Below are positions 28,425-36,768 of a DNA stretch of 64,000 nt, piece after piece. How positions within the stretch are numbered: the stretch's first letter is position 1; every line of letters begins with the position of its first letter. The notes under the pieces were generated by a model, which was not told where the DNA came from, searched no databases, and saw only the letters and a list, made by a program, of their open reading frames with translations. Position numbers and translations under genes: made by a program. Where the stretch lies: contig NZ_CP012371.1 in assembly GCF_000619905.2 (NCBI RefSeq), forward strand, positions 2,935,942 to 2,999,941, given 5' to 3'. Source of the stretch: Nitrosospira briensis C-128 (lineage in GTDB: Bacteria; Pseudomonadota; Gammaproteobacteria; Burkholderiales; Nitrosomonadaceae).

Positions 28425-29135
28425 CTAAGCCGGCTGCAAGTCGGGGAAATATTGCAGCTTGATTCGCTCGACATAATTTCTCAAGTTATCCTTCGTCAAG
28501 CCATATTCCTTCAGTGGTGACTCGATCGGGCAGCCGAAGGTATTGATCAGAAATCCGAAGGCGCTGGCATCCAGGCTGGTAGGTTTATCTCCCAGGAAAT
28601 ATTTTTTGTTCCCGAGGCATGCCGACAACGCATCAATATCCTGCATACCGAGCTCAAAAATCTCTCCGGCATTATGCCGCCCCGTCCCATGCCCCAAAAT
28701 CTGGCGCTGGATCCTGCGGCGATAATAGATTGCCGCCACATCGCGAATAACGGGGGGCAAGACACTAAAAATTGCTTTCTTGTTCACTTGCCAATTTGCG
28801 TCCGTATACTGCCATCTCGAATACATTGTCGCCCAGAACAGGTGTTCTTCAAGCAGCCGCTGCATCGCCAGCGATAGTGCCGATTCTGCCGAGGTCAGGT
28901 CCGCATCCAGATCTTTATATTGGGTTTTAAGATGTCGTACGATAAAACGCGAATCCGCTAATTTGAGATCGCCATCTTCGATATAAGGCACTTTACCTTT
29001 CGGCGCAAATAACGGAAGCGTCGCTTTAACAGCATATTCAATGTCCGCCATTCTTAGATAAGTTTCTGTTTTGCAGCAGAAATGGCTGAGATTCGGAATA
29101 CCCCACGTACGTTCCAACTGATAAAGTATTACCAT
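28425..29135 (-). CDS. Glutathione S-transferase family protein (metaxin-like)
   Basis: 236 residues. The N-terminal thioredoxin-like part (ILYQLERTWGIPNLSHFCCKTETYLRM, KGKVPYIEDGDLKLADS) carries the conserved cis-Pro and the Glu/Asp-Ser of the glutathione site. The C-terminal helical domain has KYFLGDKPTSLDASAFGFL, the metaxin/Tom37-like GST signature. Substrate unknown. Its upstream region (29175-29275) is a diverged copy of the gshA-hxlR control region, and a decayed second copy of this gene lies at 32528-32660, so it seems to belong to the same HxlR-controlled glutathione unit. Confidence 0.9.
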   Translation of the reverse strand: MVILYQLERTWGIPNLSHFCCKTETYLRMADIEYAVKATLPLFAPKGKVPYIEDGDLKLADSRFIVRHLKTQYKDLDADLTSAESALSLAMQRLLEEHLFWATMYSRWQYTDANWQVNKKAIFSVLPPVIRDVAAIYYRRRIQRQILGHGTGRHNAGEIFELGMQDIDALSACLGNKKYFLGDKPTSLDASAFGFLINTFGCPIESPLKEYGLTKDNLRNYVERIKLQYFPDLQPA

Positions 29136-29174
29136 CAGTGCTCCAAAGTTATTTATGCCGCATCAACTTGCAAT

Positions 29175-29275
29175 TAACCAGTAACGAAAGCTTATCCTAA
29201 TGTGTTGCGAACTGCAAGTCACTATTGCTTATTTTATTTACCTATAATTTTCTCTGCGGACAGTTATGAGACACG
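29175..29275. promoter_or_regulatory. Diverged copy of the gshA-hxlR control region
   Basis: Aligns over about 100 bases with 32010-32110: shared GCTTATCCTA, then TTGCGAACTGCAAGT (cf. TTGCAAAATGCAAGT), an AT-rich stretch and a terminal AGTTATGA. The palindrome TTGCG-AAC-TGCAA is at 29205-29217. It lies upstream of the GST gene. In the other copy the final ATG starts hxlR; here that frame breaks down, so a regulator gene was probably lost. Confidence 0.7.
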
Positions 29276-29387
29276 ACTGCACAATGCAGGGAATACAGCT
29301 TTTGATCGACCGCGCTATCCCTCAGCCAATCCCATAATTCGATAGACCGATCCCGACTTGTAGCAGGCAAGCAAAACCACCGACGGA

Positions 29388-30160
29388 TCATTGCCGGATT
29401 TTGTATCCTGTCTTCAGAATCCGCAATGTCAGCCACGATACCGCCAGGAAACATGCTGTCAGTGTCCCGAGGCTGAGGTAGGGTTGTACATCCGAGGTGC
29501 GGAAGAAGCCGTAGCGAAACCCGTCTACTATGTAGAAAAATGGATTCAGATATGACAATCCTTGCCAGAATGGCGGCAATGAGGGAATCGTATAGATACC
29601 CCCGATAAAAATGTCAGCGGCAGGACGACGAAGTTTTACAGCGCGGCAAGTTGCTCGAATTTTTCTGCCCATATCCCCGCAATAATGCCTAAGGCACCCA
29701 GCAACGCGGTGCCCATCAAGGCAAATATGAATACCCATGGAAACGAATACAGGGGAAGTTCAAAAAATCCCAGCGTCATCACGTGGATACCCAGTCCAAC
29801 CAATAGGCCGCGAACCACCGATGCCAGTACATAGGCCATGAATATTTCCTGATAGGAAAGCGGCGATAGCAGCATGAAGATGTGATTGCCGGAGACCGTC
29901 AGATTGAATCAGGGTGGATGAGGAATTGGCGAATGCGTTTTGCAGCATAGCCATTATCACCAGTCCCGGAATCAGGAAAACGGTGTAGGTTACGCCGGGA
30001 TAAGCCTGCACACGTTCTTCCAGCGCATGGGAAAAATCAGCAGATAAAGCAAGGTAGACAGCATAGGCGCAAATACAGTCTGGAATCCGACTTTCCAGAA
30101 TCGTAGTAGCTCCTTGTAGAGCAGGGTAAGAAATCCATTCATACCAATTGCCGAGGTCAT
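29388..30160 (-). pseudogene. ABC-2 type permease (YadH-like), multiply frameshifted
   Basis: Conceptual translation across frames rebuilds an ABC-2 permease: NGFLTLLYKELLRFWKVGFQ, then VTYTVFLIPGLVIMAMLQNAF, then HIFMLLSPLSYQEIFMAYVL, and finally PSLPPFWQGLSYLNPFFYIVDGFRYGF. Breaks occur near 30045 (LIF to SHALEE), near 29905 (after TLIQS) and near 29640 (FEQLAAL). Three lesions in about 770 bases make decay more likely than sequencing error. The expected ATPase gene is not adjacent. Confidence 0.85.
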
Positions 30161-30266
30161 AGAAGAAGGAATTTCACGAGGCGCTATTTCAAACGAGGGG
30201 TGACCGGGAAACTCCTGGGTACGCTTGGCGTAAATCTTTCTCTGCGTTCTGCTTGCAACGGCGGCT

Positions 30267-31982
30267 TCAGCCCGTCCGTCGCGCTATTTCGGTTCTTGCT
30301 TTGCTTTTTTGACCTGCCCGCGATTCATCCAGCAGCTGTTCCAATCCTGAATCAGATATTTTTTTAGAATCTTGCAAACCGGTTTCATTCGCAGTGGCAT
30401 CTCCAGAAAAATAGTTATTCAGATACCTCTCGAACGGGATCTCGCTCATTGTATCCAGTCGTTTCTGCTGTTCCAGCGACGCTTCGACCTGGAAATCTAA
30501 GCTTTTCTTTACCGAGGTCTCCAGTGTTGCATTCTGAAAATAATGTGTGTATTCATCCGATTTTTGCAACACCAGTTCAGTAATCGATAGCTTCTGGTCC
30601 CGCATTACCGACAGTATTCTCGCTGAAGAAGTCAGCTCGGAGTGACGAACAACTTCCATCTGTTTGCGTAATGCCTGGGTATACGGTTTATGGTCATTCC
30701 CTTTATCCAGAACCTCGCAAACCTCCTGCATTTCTTCGCACAGGCTCAACGCCCAATCTTGCAGGGAGACCGCCCGTCCGTTGTCGGATAGCTTCAGCGC
30801 TGGATATCTTCCCTGGTTGGCGACGGATAACGCATTATTGTTAACCTCCTCATGCTGCTTCAAGCCATGGCCCGAGTTTCCACGAAATAAACAATGCAGG
30901 CTGAGCGCTTCAAGAAACCGCGTCGTTTCGATCGAAATTCCTGCAGGTTCAAAAATATCAATATCGAGGGATCGCATTTCAATATATTCGATCCCTCTGC
31001 TTCCCAAGGCCTTGAGTGGTCTTTCATTGGGCCTAGTAGGCTGTTTCGGCCGTACTGAGGTGTAATATTCATTCTCGATTTGCAGGAAATTAGTGTTCAA
31101 CTGCCGATATTGACTGCCTGTCTTCACCCCGATTTTTTCGTAATCCAGATAGGATATCGTTGTCGCGTTGGCCAGATCCCTTATATATTCATCGAGACTA
31201 TTAAAGGAAATATGAAACATTGCCTGAACCGGATTTACATATCCAATCTCGCTCATCCTCAGCGAAGTTGCAAAAGGTTTGTAATATGAGGTTTCGTCAA
31301 ATTTCTCCAAGGTATGGGAAAAAGTAGAGTGACGGCTGTCGACGAAACTTTTATTGACCGCCGGAGAAGATCCGAACAAATAAAGGATGAGCCAGCCGTA
31401 GCGTTGCAGGTTCCTGATCATTTCCATATAAGCGTTGGTGATGAATGATTGCAGGTCACCCGTATGCTTCTTGAACTGCTGATATTCCGGCCAGAATTGT
31501 TCAGGAAGCGAGTAATTAAAATGGATCCCGGCGATCACCTGCATGCAACGACCATAGCGGTAACCTAAACCACGGCGATATATGTGCTTCATCATTCCTA
31601 CGTTGGAGGAGCCATATCTCGCGATAGGAATCGCCGAGTCTTGCAGGGCGCCAACAGGCATACTTGCTGCCAGCAATAATTCGCCATCATTAATGTTTGC
31701 GCAGATGTATTTATGCAAGTCCGTCAAAAAATCCAACGTTTCCTTTCCATCCGGTAATGCCGGTGTGATCAACTCAAGCAAAGCCTCGGAATAATCGGTT
31801 GTTATGTGCGGATGAGTCAACGCGGCACCTAGCTCGATCGGATGAGAGGATAGTGATATGGATCCCTCCCGGTTGATTCGGAGGCTTTCCTTTTCGATGC
31901 CTTTCAAACCATGTATTAATAACGGCTGAAGGGATTCATGGATGGGTGCCTGGCGCTGGCTACGAGATAATTGGTTTGACAT
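30267..31982 (-). CDS. gshA: Glutamate-cysteine ligase, E. coli GshA type
   Basis: About 571 residues; makes gamma-glutamylcysteine, the first step of glutathione synthesis. Class I marks: GLKGIEKESLRINREG near the N-terminus, TTDYSEALLELITP, YRRGLGYRYGRCMQVIAGIHFNYSLP, and YIEMRSLDIDIFEPAGI. The start at 31982 is chosen by GGAGG upstream; 32006 is an alternative. A tail of about 45 residues rich in Lys/Ser/Asp (LQDSKKISDSGLEQLLDE) goes beyond the E. coli enzyme of about 518 residues. It is divergent from hxlR with a 116-base control region holding two palindromes. Confidence 0.95.
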   Translation of the reverse strand: MSNQLSRSQRQAPIHESLQPLLIHGLKGIEKESLRINREGSISLSSHPIELGAALTHPHITTDYSEALLELITPALPDGKETLDFLTDLHKYICANINDGELLLAASMPVGALQDSAIPIARYGSSNVGMMKHIYRRGLGYRYGRCMQVIAGIHFNYSLPEQFWPEYQQFKKHTGDLQSFITNAYMEMIRNLQRYGWLILYLFGSSPAVNKSFVDSRHSTFSHTLEKFDETSYYKPFATSLRMSEIGYVNPVQAMFHISFNSLDEYIRDLANATTISYLDYEKIGVKTGSQYRQLNTNFLQIENEYYTSVRPKQPTRPNERPLKALGSRGIEYIEMRSLDIDIFEPAGISIETTRFLEALSLHCLFRGNSGHGLKQHEEVNNNALSVANQGRYPALKLSDNGRAVSLQDWALSLCEEMQEVCEVLDKGNDHKPYTQALRKQMEVVRHSELTSSARILSVMRDQKLSITELVLQKSDEYTHYFQNATLETSVKKSLDFQVEASLEQQKRLDTMSEIPFERYLNNYFSGDATANETGLQDSKKISDSGLEQLLDESRAGQKSKARTEIARRTG

Positions 31983-31998
31983 TTTATCCTCCAATATT

Positions 31999-32050
31999 GC
32001 TTGCAATAAGCAAGCTAACGAAGCTTATCCTACAGTATTGCAAAATGCAA
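31999..32050. promoter_or_regulatory. Putative HxlR operators between gshA and hxlR
   Basis: Two perfect inverted repeats: GCTTGC-AATAA-GCAAGC (31999-32015) and TTGCA-AAA-TGCAA (32038-32050), in the divergent control region. The second is conserved in the diverged copy upstream of the GST (29205-29217). HxlR regulators bind such dyads as dimers; assignment to this HxlR protein is inference. Confidence 0.6.
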
Positions 32051-32098
32051 GTAACTATACTATATTATTGACTCGCCAATTTTTCCTGCAGGCAAGTT

Positions 32099-32473
32099 AT
32101 GAAAGATGACAAGACGGTGGAAGGAAAAGTCGCTTTTGAAAGGTCGTGCTGCCCCATCACCCATGCGCTGGATATTTTTGGTGATAAATGGACGCTGCTT
32201 ATTATCCGGGATTTGATTTTAGGCAAGAGCCGCTATCTGGAATTGATATCGTCAGCCGAAAAAATCGCTTCAAATATCCTTGCCGACAGGCTGAAAAGAT
32301 TGGAAGCCGCAGGCCTTATCACGCGTCGAGCCTATCAGCAGAAGCCGGTACGTTACGAATATTCCCTGACCGAGAAGGGCGAGAGTCTGAAGCCTGTACT
32401 GTCTGCCATCATCTCATGGAGCCAGAAACATCATTCCGGTACTCAAATATTTCCCGCGGTTGAGCCGCGCTAG
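32099..32473 (+). CDS. HxlR-family transcriptional regulator
   Basis: 124-residue winged-helix regulator. The family Cys and opening are present as RSCCPITHALDIFGDKWTLLIIRDL, then SRYLELISSAEKIASNILADRLKRLEAAGLI and the wing YEYSLTEKGESLKPVL. The Cys-Cys pair near residue 17-18 is a candidate thiol sensor, as in redox- or electrophile-sensing HxlR proteins. It is divergent from gshA and probably controls it and the nearby GST. Confidence 0.92.
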   Translation: MKDDKTVEGKVAFERSCCPITHALDIFGDKWTLLIIRDLILGKSRYLELISSAEKIASNILADRLKRLEAAGLITRRAYQQKPVRYEYSLTEKGESLKPVLSAIISWSQKHHSGTQIFPAVEPR

Positions 32474-32527
32474 CAGCCGCCGGGCTTGAGCCCGGTTATG
32501 GTTCCTCATCATTGACGACCGTCGTTT

Positions 32528-32660
32528 CGACGCAAGCAACGGCAGCGTTGTTTTGATGACATACTCAATGTCTGCCATGCTAGACAGGTTTCTGCCCCAA
32601 CAAAAAATGACCAGGATTCGAATGTGCCGGGGCAGGCTCGAACTGGTTAGGTATTACTAT
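32528..32660 (-). pseudogene. Remnant of a second GST gene (5' part)
   Basis: Aligns codon by codon with the first ~45 codons of the GST gene at 28425-29135: ATG has become ATA, then IVIPNQFEPAPAHSNPGHFL, a one-base loss and stop, then MADIEYVIKTTLPLL-like codons. Homology continues about 30 bases upstream of the start (CTCCAAAATTATT against CTCCAAAGTTATT). Nothing of the remaining gene is seen. The rest of 32474-32968 has no recognisable gene. Confidence 0.72.
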
Positions 32661-32968
32661 AAAACCTCCAAAATTATTGTGCCTGACCCGCTTATTCCCT
32701 ACCATTTAACAAACACGATAGTCTGGATTAAATCCCTCAAAAACTTGCCGGAGCAGACGTCGCGAGCAGGCTCGGCTGTAGCGAATTTCCCGCCCGCATC
32801 GGATTCCCGATACAGAGAAAACGTCTCAAGCAGCGATAGGACGGGCCTGAGCCCGCTTGCCTGAGCTACCCGCATTTCTGGACAAACTGAGCCTCAGCCC
32901 TTGCGGCAACTTTGGCAGACTGTCATAGTCTCATCAGTGAAATTCCAGAGGTCAGCATACAGCGGTTC

Positions 32969-33703
32969 ATGAGACGACTTATTTTAGCGACATTCTTATT
33001 TGCTGCCGGGCTCGCCAATGCCGCGGAAGCAGTCCCCACCCCCACCCCTGCACCGGTTGACGTGCCCGATACCATGGCGGAGCGGGTTAAGCCCTGCGTT
33101 GCCTGCCACGGCCTCGAAGACAGGGTAGGGCGGGATGCCTACTATCCACGTATCGCAGGCAAGCCAAAAGGCTATCTTTTTAACCAGTTGCGCAGTTTCC
33201 GGGATGGGCTGCGTTATTACCGTCCCATGACCCTGCTGCTTGCAAATATGACCGACCAGTATCTGCTGGAAATGGCTGCCTATTTTTCGGCGCTTAAACA
33301 GCCTTTCCCGCCACCCGAGCGCATGGCTGCGTCACCGGCCGAAATCAAGCTCGCCCGGCAGCTTATCCATCAGGGAGACCCTGCACGGCAAATTCCTGCC
33401 TGCGTTCAATGCCACGGTAACGAACTGATGGGTACGGCGCCTTTTATTCCGGGTTTGCTGGGTCTTCCGCGCATTTACATGATTGCCCAGTTCGGCGCTT
33501 GGCAGAATGGGGGGCTGATACGTGGGCAGACTGCGGATTGCATGTCGGAAATCGCAAAGCGGCTTACTCCGGAGGAGACGAATGCAGTCGCGGCATGGTT
33601 GGCTGCCCAGTCCGTTCCGGAGAATAGTGGCCCGGCTGCTACGCTTCCGGTTGAAATGGCAAGGCGTTGCGGCAGCATCGTTCAAAGCGCTACCATTCAA
33701 TGA
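32969..33703 (+). CDS. Diheme c4-type cytochrome c
   Basis: 244 residues, exported: signal peptide about 1-19 (ILATFLFAAGLANA). Two heme c sites CVACH and CVQCH with probable axial Met residues (YRPMTLLLANMT; ELMGTAPFIPGL), giving two cytochrome c folds as in c4. The ATG at 32969 is chosen because it directly starts the signal peptide; the frame runs back to a TTG at 32912. Its stop overlaps the start of the triheme cytochrome gene as ATGA, so the two are made together as an electron-transfer pair. Confidence 0.9.
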   Translation: MRRLILATFLFAAGLANAAEAVPTPTPAPVDVPDTMAERVKPCVACHGLEDRVGRDAYYPRIAGKPKGYLFNQLRSFRDGLRYYRPMTLLLANMTDQYLLEMAAYFSALKQPFPPPERMAASPAEIKLARQLIHQGDPARQIPACVQCHGNELMGTAPFIPGLLGLPRIYMIAQFGAWQNGGLIRGQTADCMSEIAKRLTPEETNAVAAWLAAQSVPENSGPAATLPVEMARRCGSIVQSATIQ

Positions 33704-35001
33704 AACGGAGGATCGCTGTTGTAATAGCCTTACTCGTCGGCCTGGCGGGTCTCGCTGCTATGGGTACCTCGTTTACATTGATCGGCGCGTCGCCTCCAGG
33801 AAAGGCAGCAAATGCCCCGAAGACGATATTCACCGAGCAATCGCTGAGCCGTGGGGCCTACCTTGCGCGCGCAGGTAATTGCATGGGGTGCCATACGGCC
33901 CAGAGTGGGTCGGCTTACGCAGGGGGCCGCAGCCTTTCCACACCCTTCGGTACATTCATTACGACTAATATCACCCCGGATAAGGAAACCGGTATCGGGC
34001 ACTGGAGCGAAGAAGATTTCTGGAAAGCGCTGCATGAGGGGAAGTCACGCGATGGACGGCCTTTATACCCTGCATTTCCTTATACCGAGTATACAAAAAT
34101 TACGCGCGAGGATTCCGATTCGATTTTCGCTCATCTGCAGACGCTTGCACCCGTCGCGCAACGCAACCCGCCGAGCCAGATCAAGTTTCCCTACAACTAT
34201 CAATTGTTGTTGAGTGTCTGGCGGGCCGTATACTTCAAGCCCGGTGTCTATCAACCTGAGCCTGGAAAAAGCGCCGAGTGGAATCGGGGCGCCTACCTGG
34301 TGCAGGGGCTAGGCCATTGCAACGCCTGCCATGCGGAACGCAATCCGCTGGGCGCTACGGCTGGCGATGATGCGCTGGGAGGCGGGCAGATCATGGGGTC
34401 AAACTGGTATGCGCCGTCCCTTACCTCACGCGTGGAAGCAGGGTTCACCCATTGGCGTATCGACGAAATCATCCAACTGCTCACAACGGGTGTTTCGCCG
34501 CAAGCGACCACCTCGGGTCCCATGGCGGAGGTTGTCATGGAAAGCCTCCAGCATCTGACAAAAGAGGATGCGCGTGCGATGGCCGTTTATCTACAGTCAT
34601 TACCCGAGAGCAATTCACTTGCCGTCAATAACGGTCCAGCCATGACAGAACAGGTACAGGCCTGGTTTCGGCAAGGTGCCACGATTTATGAGAAGTACTG
34701 CCAGGATTGCCATGGCGCTTCGGGTCAGGGCGCTCCAGGTGTATACCCACCTCTGGCGGGCAACCGGAGTGTCACAATGACGCCCCCGATCAACGCAATT
34801 CGCAGTGTTCTCAATGGCGGCTATCCTCCGGCCACCATGGGCAACCCACGTCCTTACGGCATGCCGCCATTCGCCCAGACCCTGCATGATGGTGAGGTTG
34901 CGCTGGTGTTGTCATATATCCGCAATGCATGGGGTAATCATGCCAGCCTGGTCACGACAGCTCAAGTTGACAAGAGCCGGGAGGGCATCACATTGAAATG
35001 A
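33700..35001 (+). CDS. Triheme c-type cytochrome, dehydrogenase electron-transfer subunit type
   Basis: 433 residues with an N-terminal membrane anchor/signal (IAVVIALLVGLAGLAAMG). Three heme sites: CMGCH, CNACH and CQDCH. Layout and motifs (RGAYLARAGNCMGCHT, NITPDKETGIGHWSEEDF, GAPGVYPPLAGN) match the triheme subunit of membrane alcohol/gluconate-type dehydrogenases, which passes electrons to quinone or oxidase. No flavin or PQQ dehydrogenase gene is adjacent; the c4-type cytochrome upstream is the only partner, overlapping by four bases. Confidence 0.9.
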   Translation: MKRRIAVVIALLVGLAGLAAMGTSFTLIGASPPGKAANAPKTIFTEQSLSRGAYLARAGNCMGCHTAQSGSAYAGGRSLSTPFGTFITTNITPDKETGIGHWSEEDFWKALHEGKSRDGRPLYPAFPYTEYTKITREDSDSIFAHLQTLAPVAQRNPPSQIKFPYNYQLLLSVWRAVYFKPGVYQPEPGKSAEWNRGAYLVQGLGHCNACHAERNPLGATAGDDALGGGQIMGSNWYAPSLTSRVEAGFTHWRIDEIIQLLTTGVSPQATTSGPMAEVVMESLQHLTKEDARAMAVYLQSLPESNSLAVNNGPAMTEQVQAWFRQGATIYEKYCQDCHGASGQGAPGVYPPLAGNRSVTMTPPINAIRSVLNGGYPPATMGNPRPYGMPPFAQTLHDGEVALVLSYIRNAWGNHASLVTTAQVDKSREGITLK

Positions 35002-35138
35002 AGGTCGGATTTGTGTTTGCTTGGGGCACTTCGATTTGTTTGAGGTGCTTCAATTTGTTTGAAACGCTTCGATTGCCGCTCTCAGCCTTGCTGAGAAAAG
35101 AACCGGACGCCTGCCGGCATTGCTTGCTCAGATGCGAG

Positions 35139-35177
35139 CCAGGCATAACGCTGAAGACTATTCAGCGTTATGCCTGG
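35139..35177. terminator. Perfect 17-bp hairpin between convergent genes
   Basis: Arms CCAGGCATAACGCTGAA and TTCAGCGTTATGCCTGG flank the loop GACTA. It lies between the triheme cytochrome gene (+) and the Pro/Asp-rich gene (-) and includes the latter's stop codon. No T-run follows, so it may be a bidirectional RNA-stabilising or terminating hairpin. Confidence 0.65.
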
Positions 35178-35401
35178 AGTAGAGGCTCATCCGCAGGATC
35201 GACGATCGGGTCTCCCGGCGTCGGGTCGGGATCATACGGTCGAGGATCTACCGGCTTATCCGGGTCGAATGGTTGGGGATCTTCTCGTGGTTTATCGGGA
35301 TCGATGGGGCGAGGGGGATCCTGTACCGGCTTGCCGGGGTATGGCTCATGCCCATGGGGCCGGCCGGTTCTATACGATCCGGTTTGAAAATATTTTGTCA
35401 T
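35168..35401 (-). CDS. Small Pro/Asp-rich repeat protein
   Basis: About 77 residues, unrecognised. The sequence is dominated by repeats built on D-P-D-K-P (RPIDPDKPREDPQPFDPDKP, then VDPRPYDPDPTPGDP), strongly acidic and likely unfolded. The start at 35401 (MTKYFQTGSYRTG) follows GGGGAGAGAG; an ATG at 35425 is also in frame. Cytoplasmic by lack of a signal. Its last codons lie in a perfect hairpin. Coding status rests on the regular in-frame repeat and ribosome site. Confidence 0.6.
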   Translation of the reverse strand: MTKYFQTGSYRTGRPHGHEPYPGKPVQDPPRPIDPDKPREDPQPFDPDKPVDPRPYDPDPTPGDPIVDPADEPLLQA

Positions 35402-35478
35402 GGTGAGTCTCTCTCCCCTAGGCATATCTCAATGATTACCCTGCCTGCTGACAGGGCAATCCAACAATCCCGGATCGA

Positions 35479-35934
35479 TTAGCGGGAGCCGGTACCCAGG
35501 TCACGTTTCAATTGCCCACGTATCTCCCCGCTCTTGTTCGCGTCGCTATGAACGTTAACATAGAGGTTTCCCGCCTTGTAGGCATCATATTGGGCGTCGG
35601 TCAACTTTGCGTCACCGGGAACGGACCATTCGTTATCGGAACTCTTCTTGAGCGTGATGATATCCGGCCCATTTTTGCCAACCGCTCCCTCATGGATATG
35701 TGCGCCTGTGCCCTTTAAATTGGAAGTGGTTATCTTGCCGTTGACAGATCTGTCGTCCTCGACCGTTATCGTGCCGCTGCCGGATGCGGAGGTCTGGACA
35801 GGGGGGACTTCCTGATCGCCGCTAAGATTGACCTTGATTTCGCCAGCGGTCGCGAATCCTATGCCCCCAGCCAGCGTGCCGGCTATTAACGCAACAATGG
35901 CCAGGGTGGATCGCGTACGAAGAACTGTATTCAT
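35479..35934 (-). CDS. CHRD-domain exported protein
   Basis: 151 residues with a signal peptide (about 1-30, ends GFATAG) and a single CHRD domain (PF07452 type): IKVNLSGDQEVPPVQTSASG, GAHIHEGAVGKNGPDI, and LYVNVHSDANKSGEIRGQL. The domain is named from chordin; its bacterial role is unknown. The protein should be periplasmic or secreted. GGAGG lies six bases before the ATG. Monocistronic. Confidence 0.93.
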   Translation of the reverse strand: MNTVLRTRSTLAIVALIAGTLAGGIGFATAGEIKVNLSGDQEVPPVQTSASGSGTITVEDDRSVNGKITTSNLKGTGAHIHEGAVGKNGPDIITLKKSSDNEWSVPGDAKLTDAQYDAYKAGNLYVNVHSDANKSGEIRGQLKRDLGTGSR

Positions 35935-36276
35935 GGAGTGCCTCCTTTAAAATAATAAATTATGGATTGTGATCGCTTTCTCAACCGCTCAGCTGGTTCG
36001 CGCGCACCGGTTTTTATATTTGCCGCCTGGTTTTGTTTGGGTGTGCGCGGCATCAATACGCAATGCTATGCATGAATTAATGATGAGTCCGTACGGTAGC
36101 GCACGTATGGTAACGCGTCTCATTCTTATTGGTGTGAGATCGAAGCGGTAATTCTCTGAAGATGCCGGTCGTGGCGTGGGGGGTATTGAACTCGGCAATT
36201 ACTCCCGTAGTACTTTCCCGGGGCAGTTTTTAATGCGTCTGCTCACAATCCGGAATTATTGCCAACCCCCGGAACC
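35935..36276. other. Gene-free stretch between CHRD and CreA genes
   Basis: 342 bases. No ORF has a ribosome site or recognisable protein. It should hold the promoter of the CHRD gene near 35960; I see no clear operator or RNA. Confidence 0.5.
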
Positions 36277-36768
36277 CTACTTGACCGGAATGGGATTATT
36301 GCGTGCTACGGGAACAGCGGTAATACTGTTTTGCGGACTGCCTTCAATCAATTTATCGGAATAGGTCAGGTAAATAAGCGTGTTGCGCTTGGAATCGACG
36401 ACGCGCACGATATGCAGGCGCTTGAATAAAATAGACATGCGTTCGGTGAATACATCTTCCTGCCTGGGGATTTTCTCGGGAAAATGGATCGACTCTGTTA
36501 CTTGTCGGCACGCAATGGACGCCTCGGCTCTATCCTCTGCCAGACCCACCGTACCTTTTAGACCTCCCGTCCTCGCACGCGAAACATAACAGGTTATGCC
36601 GTGAACCTTGGGGTCGTCATACGCTTCCATGACCACCCGGTCATCCTTTCCCATCCATCGAAAGGCGGTGTCCACCTCACCGATGAGTTCGGCTTTGACG
36701 GGCGTGCAAAACGCAACATACAGCAATGCCAGCGCAACCGTTTCCACGGCAAATCCAGTTTTCAGCAT
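36277..36768 (-). CDS. creA: CreA-family periplasmic protein
   Basis: 163 residues with an N-terminal signal (about 1-26, ends PVKA). The CreA family core is clear: IGEVDTAFRWMGKDDRVVMEAYDDPKV, CYVSRARTGGLKG, SIACRQVT, and LHIVRVVDSKRNTLIYLTYSDKLIEGSPQNS. Two conserved cysteines may pair. CreA has no firm biochemical role. AAGGAGG precedes the ATG closely. Monocistronic. Confidence 0.92.
   Translation of the reverse strand: MLKTGFAVETVALALLYVAFCTPVKAELIGEVDTAFRWMGKDDRVVMEAYDDPKVHGITCYVSRARTGGLKGTVGLAEDRAEASIACRQVTESIHFPEKIPRQEDVFTERMSILFKRLHIVRVVDSKRNTLIYLTYSDKLIEGSPQNSITAVPVARNNPIPVK

Noticed and set aside
32600-32640. GGATTCGAATG, resembling a tRNA T-loop
   Set aside because: It lies inside the decayed GST copy and aligns with the GST 5' coding region; no cloverleaf can be drawn.
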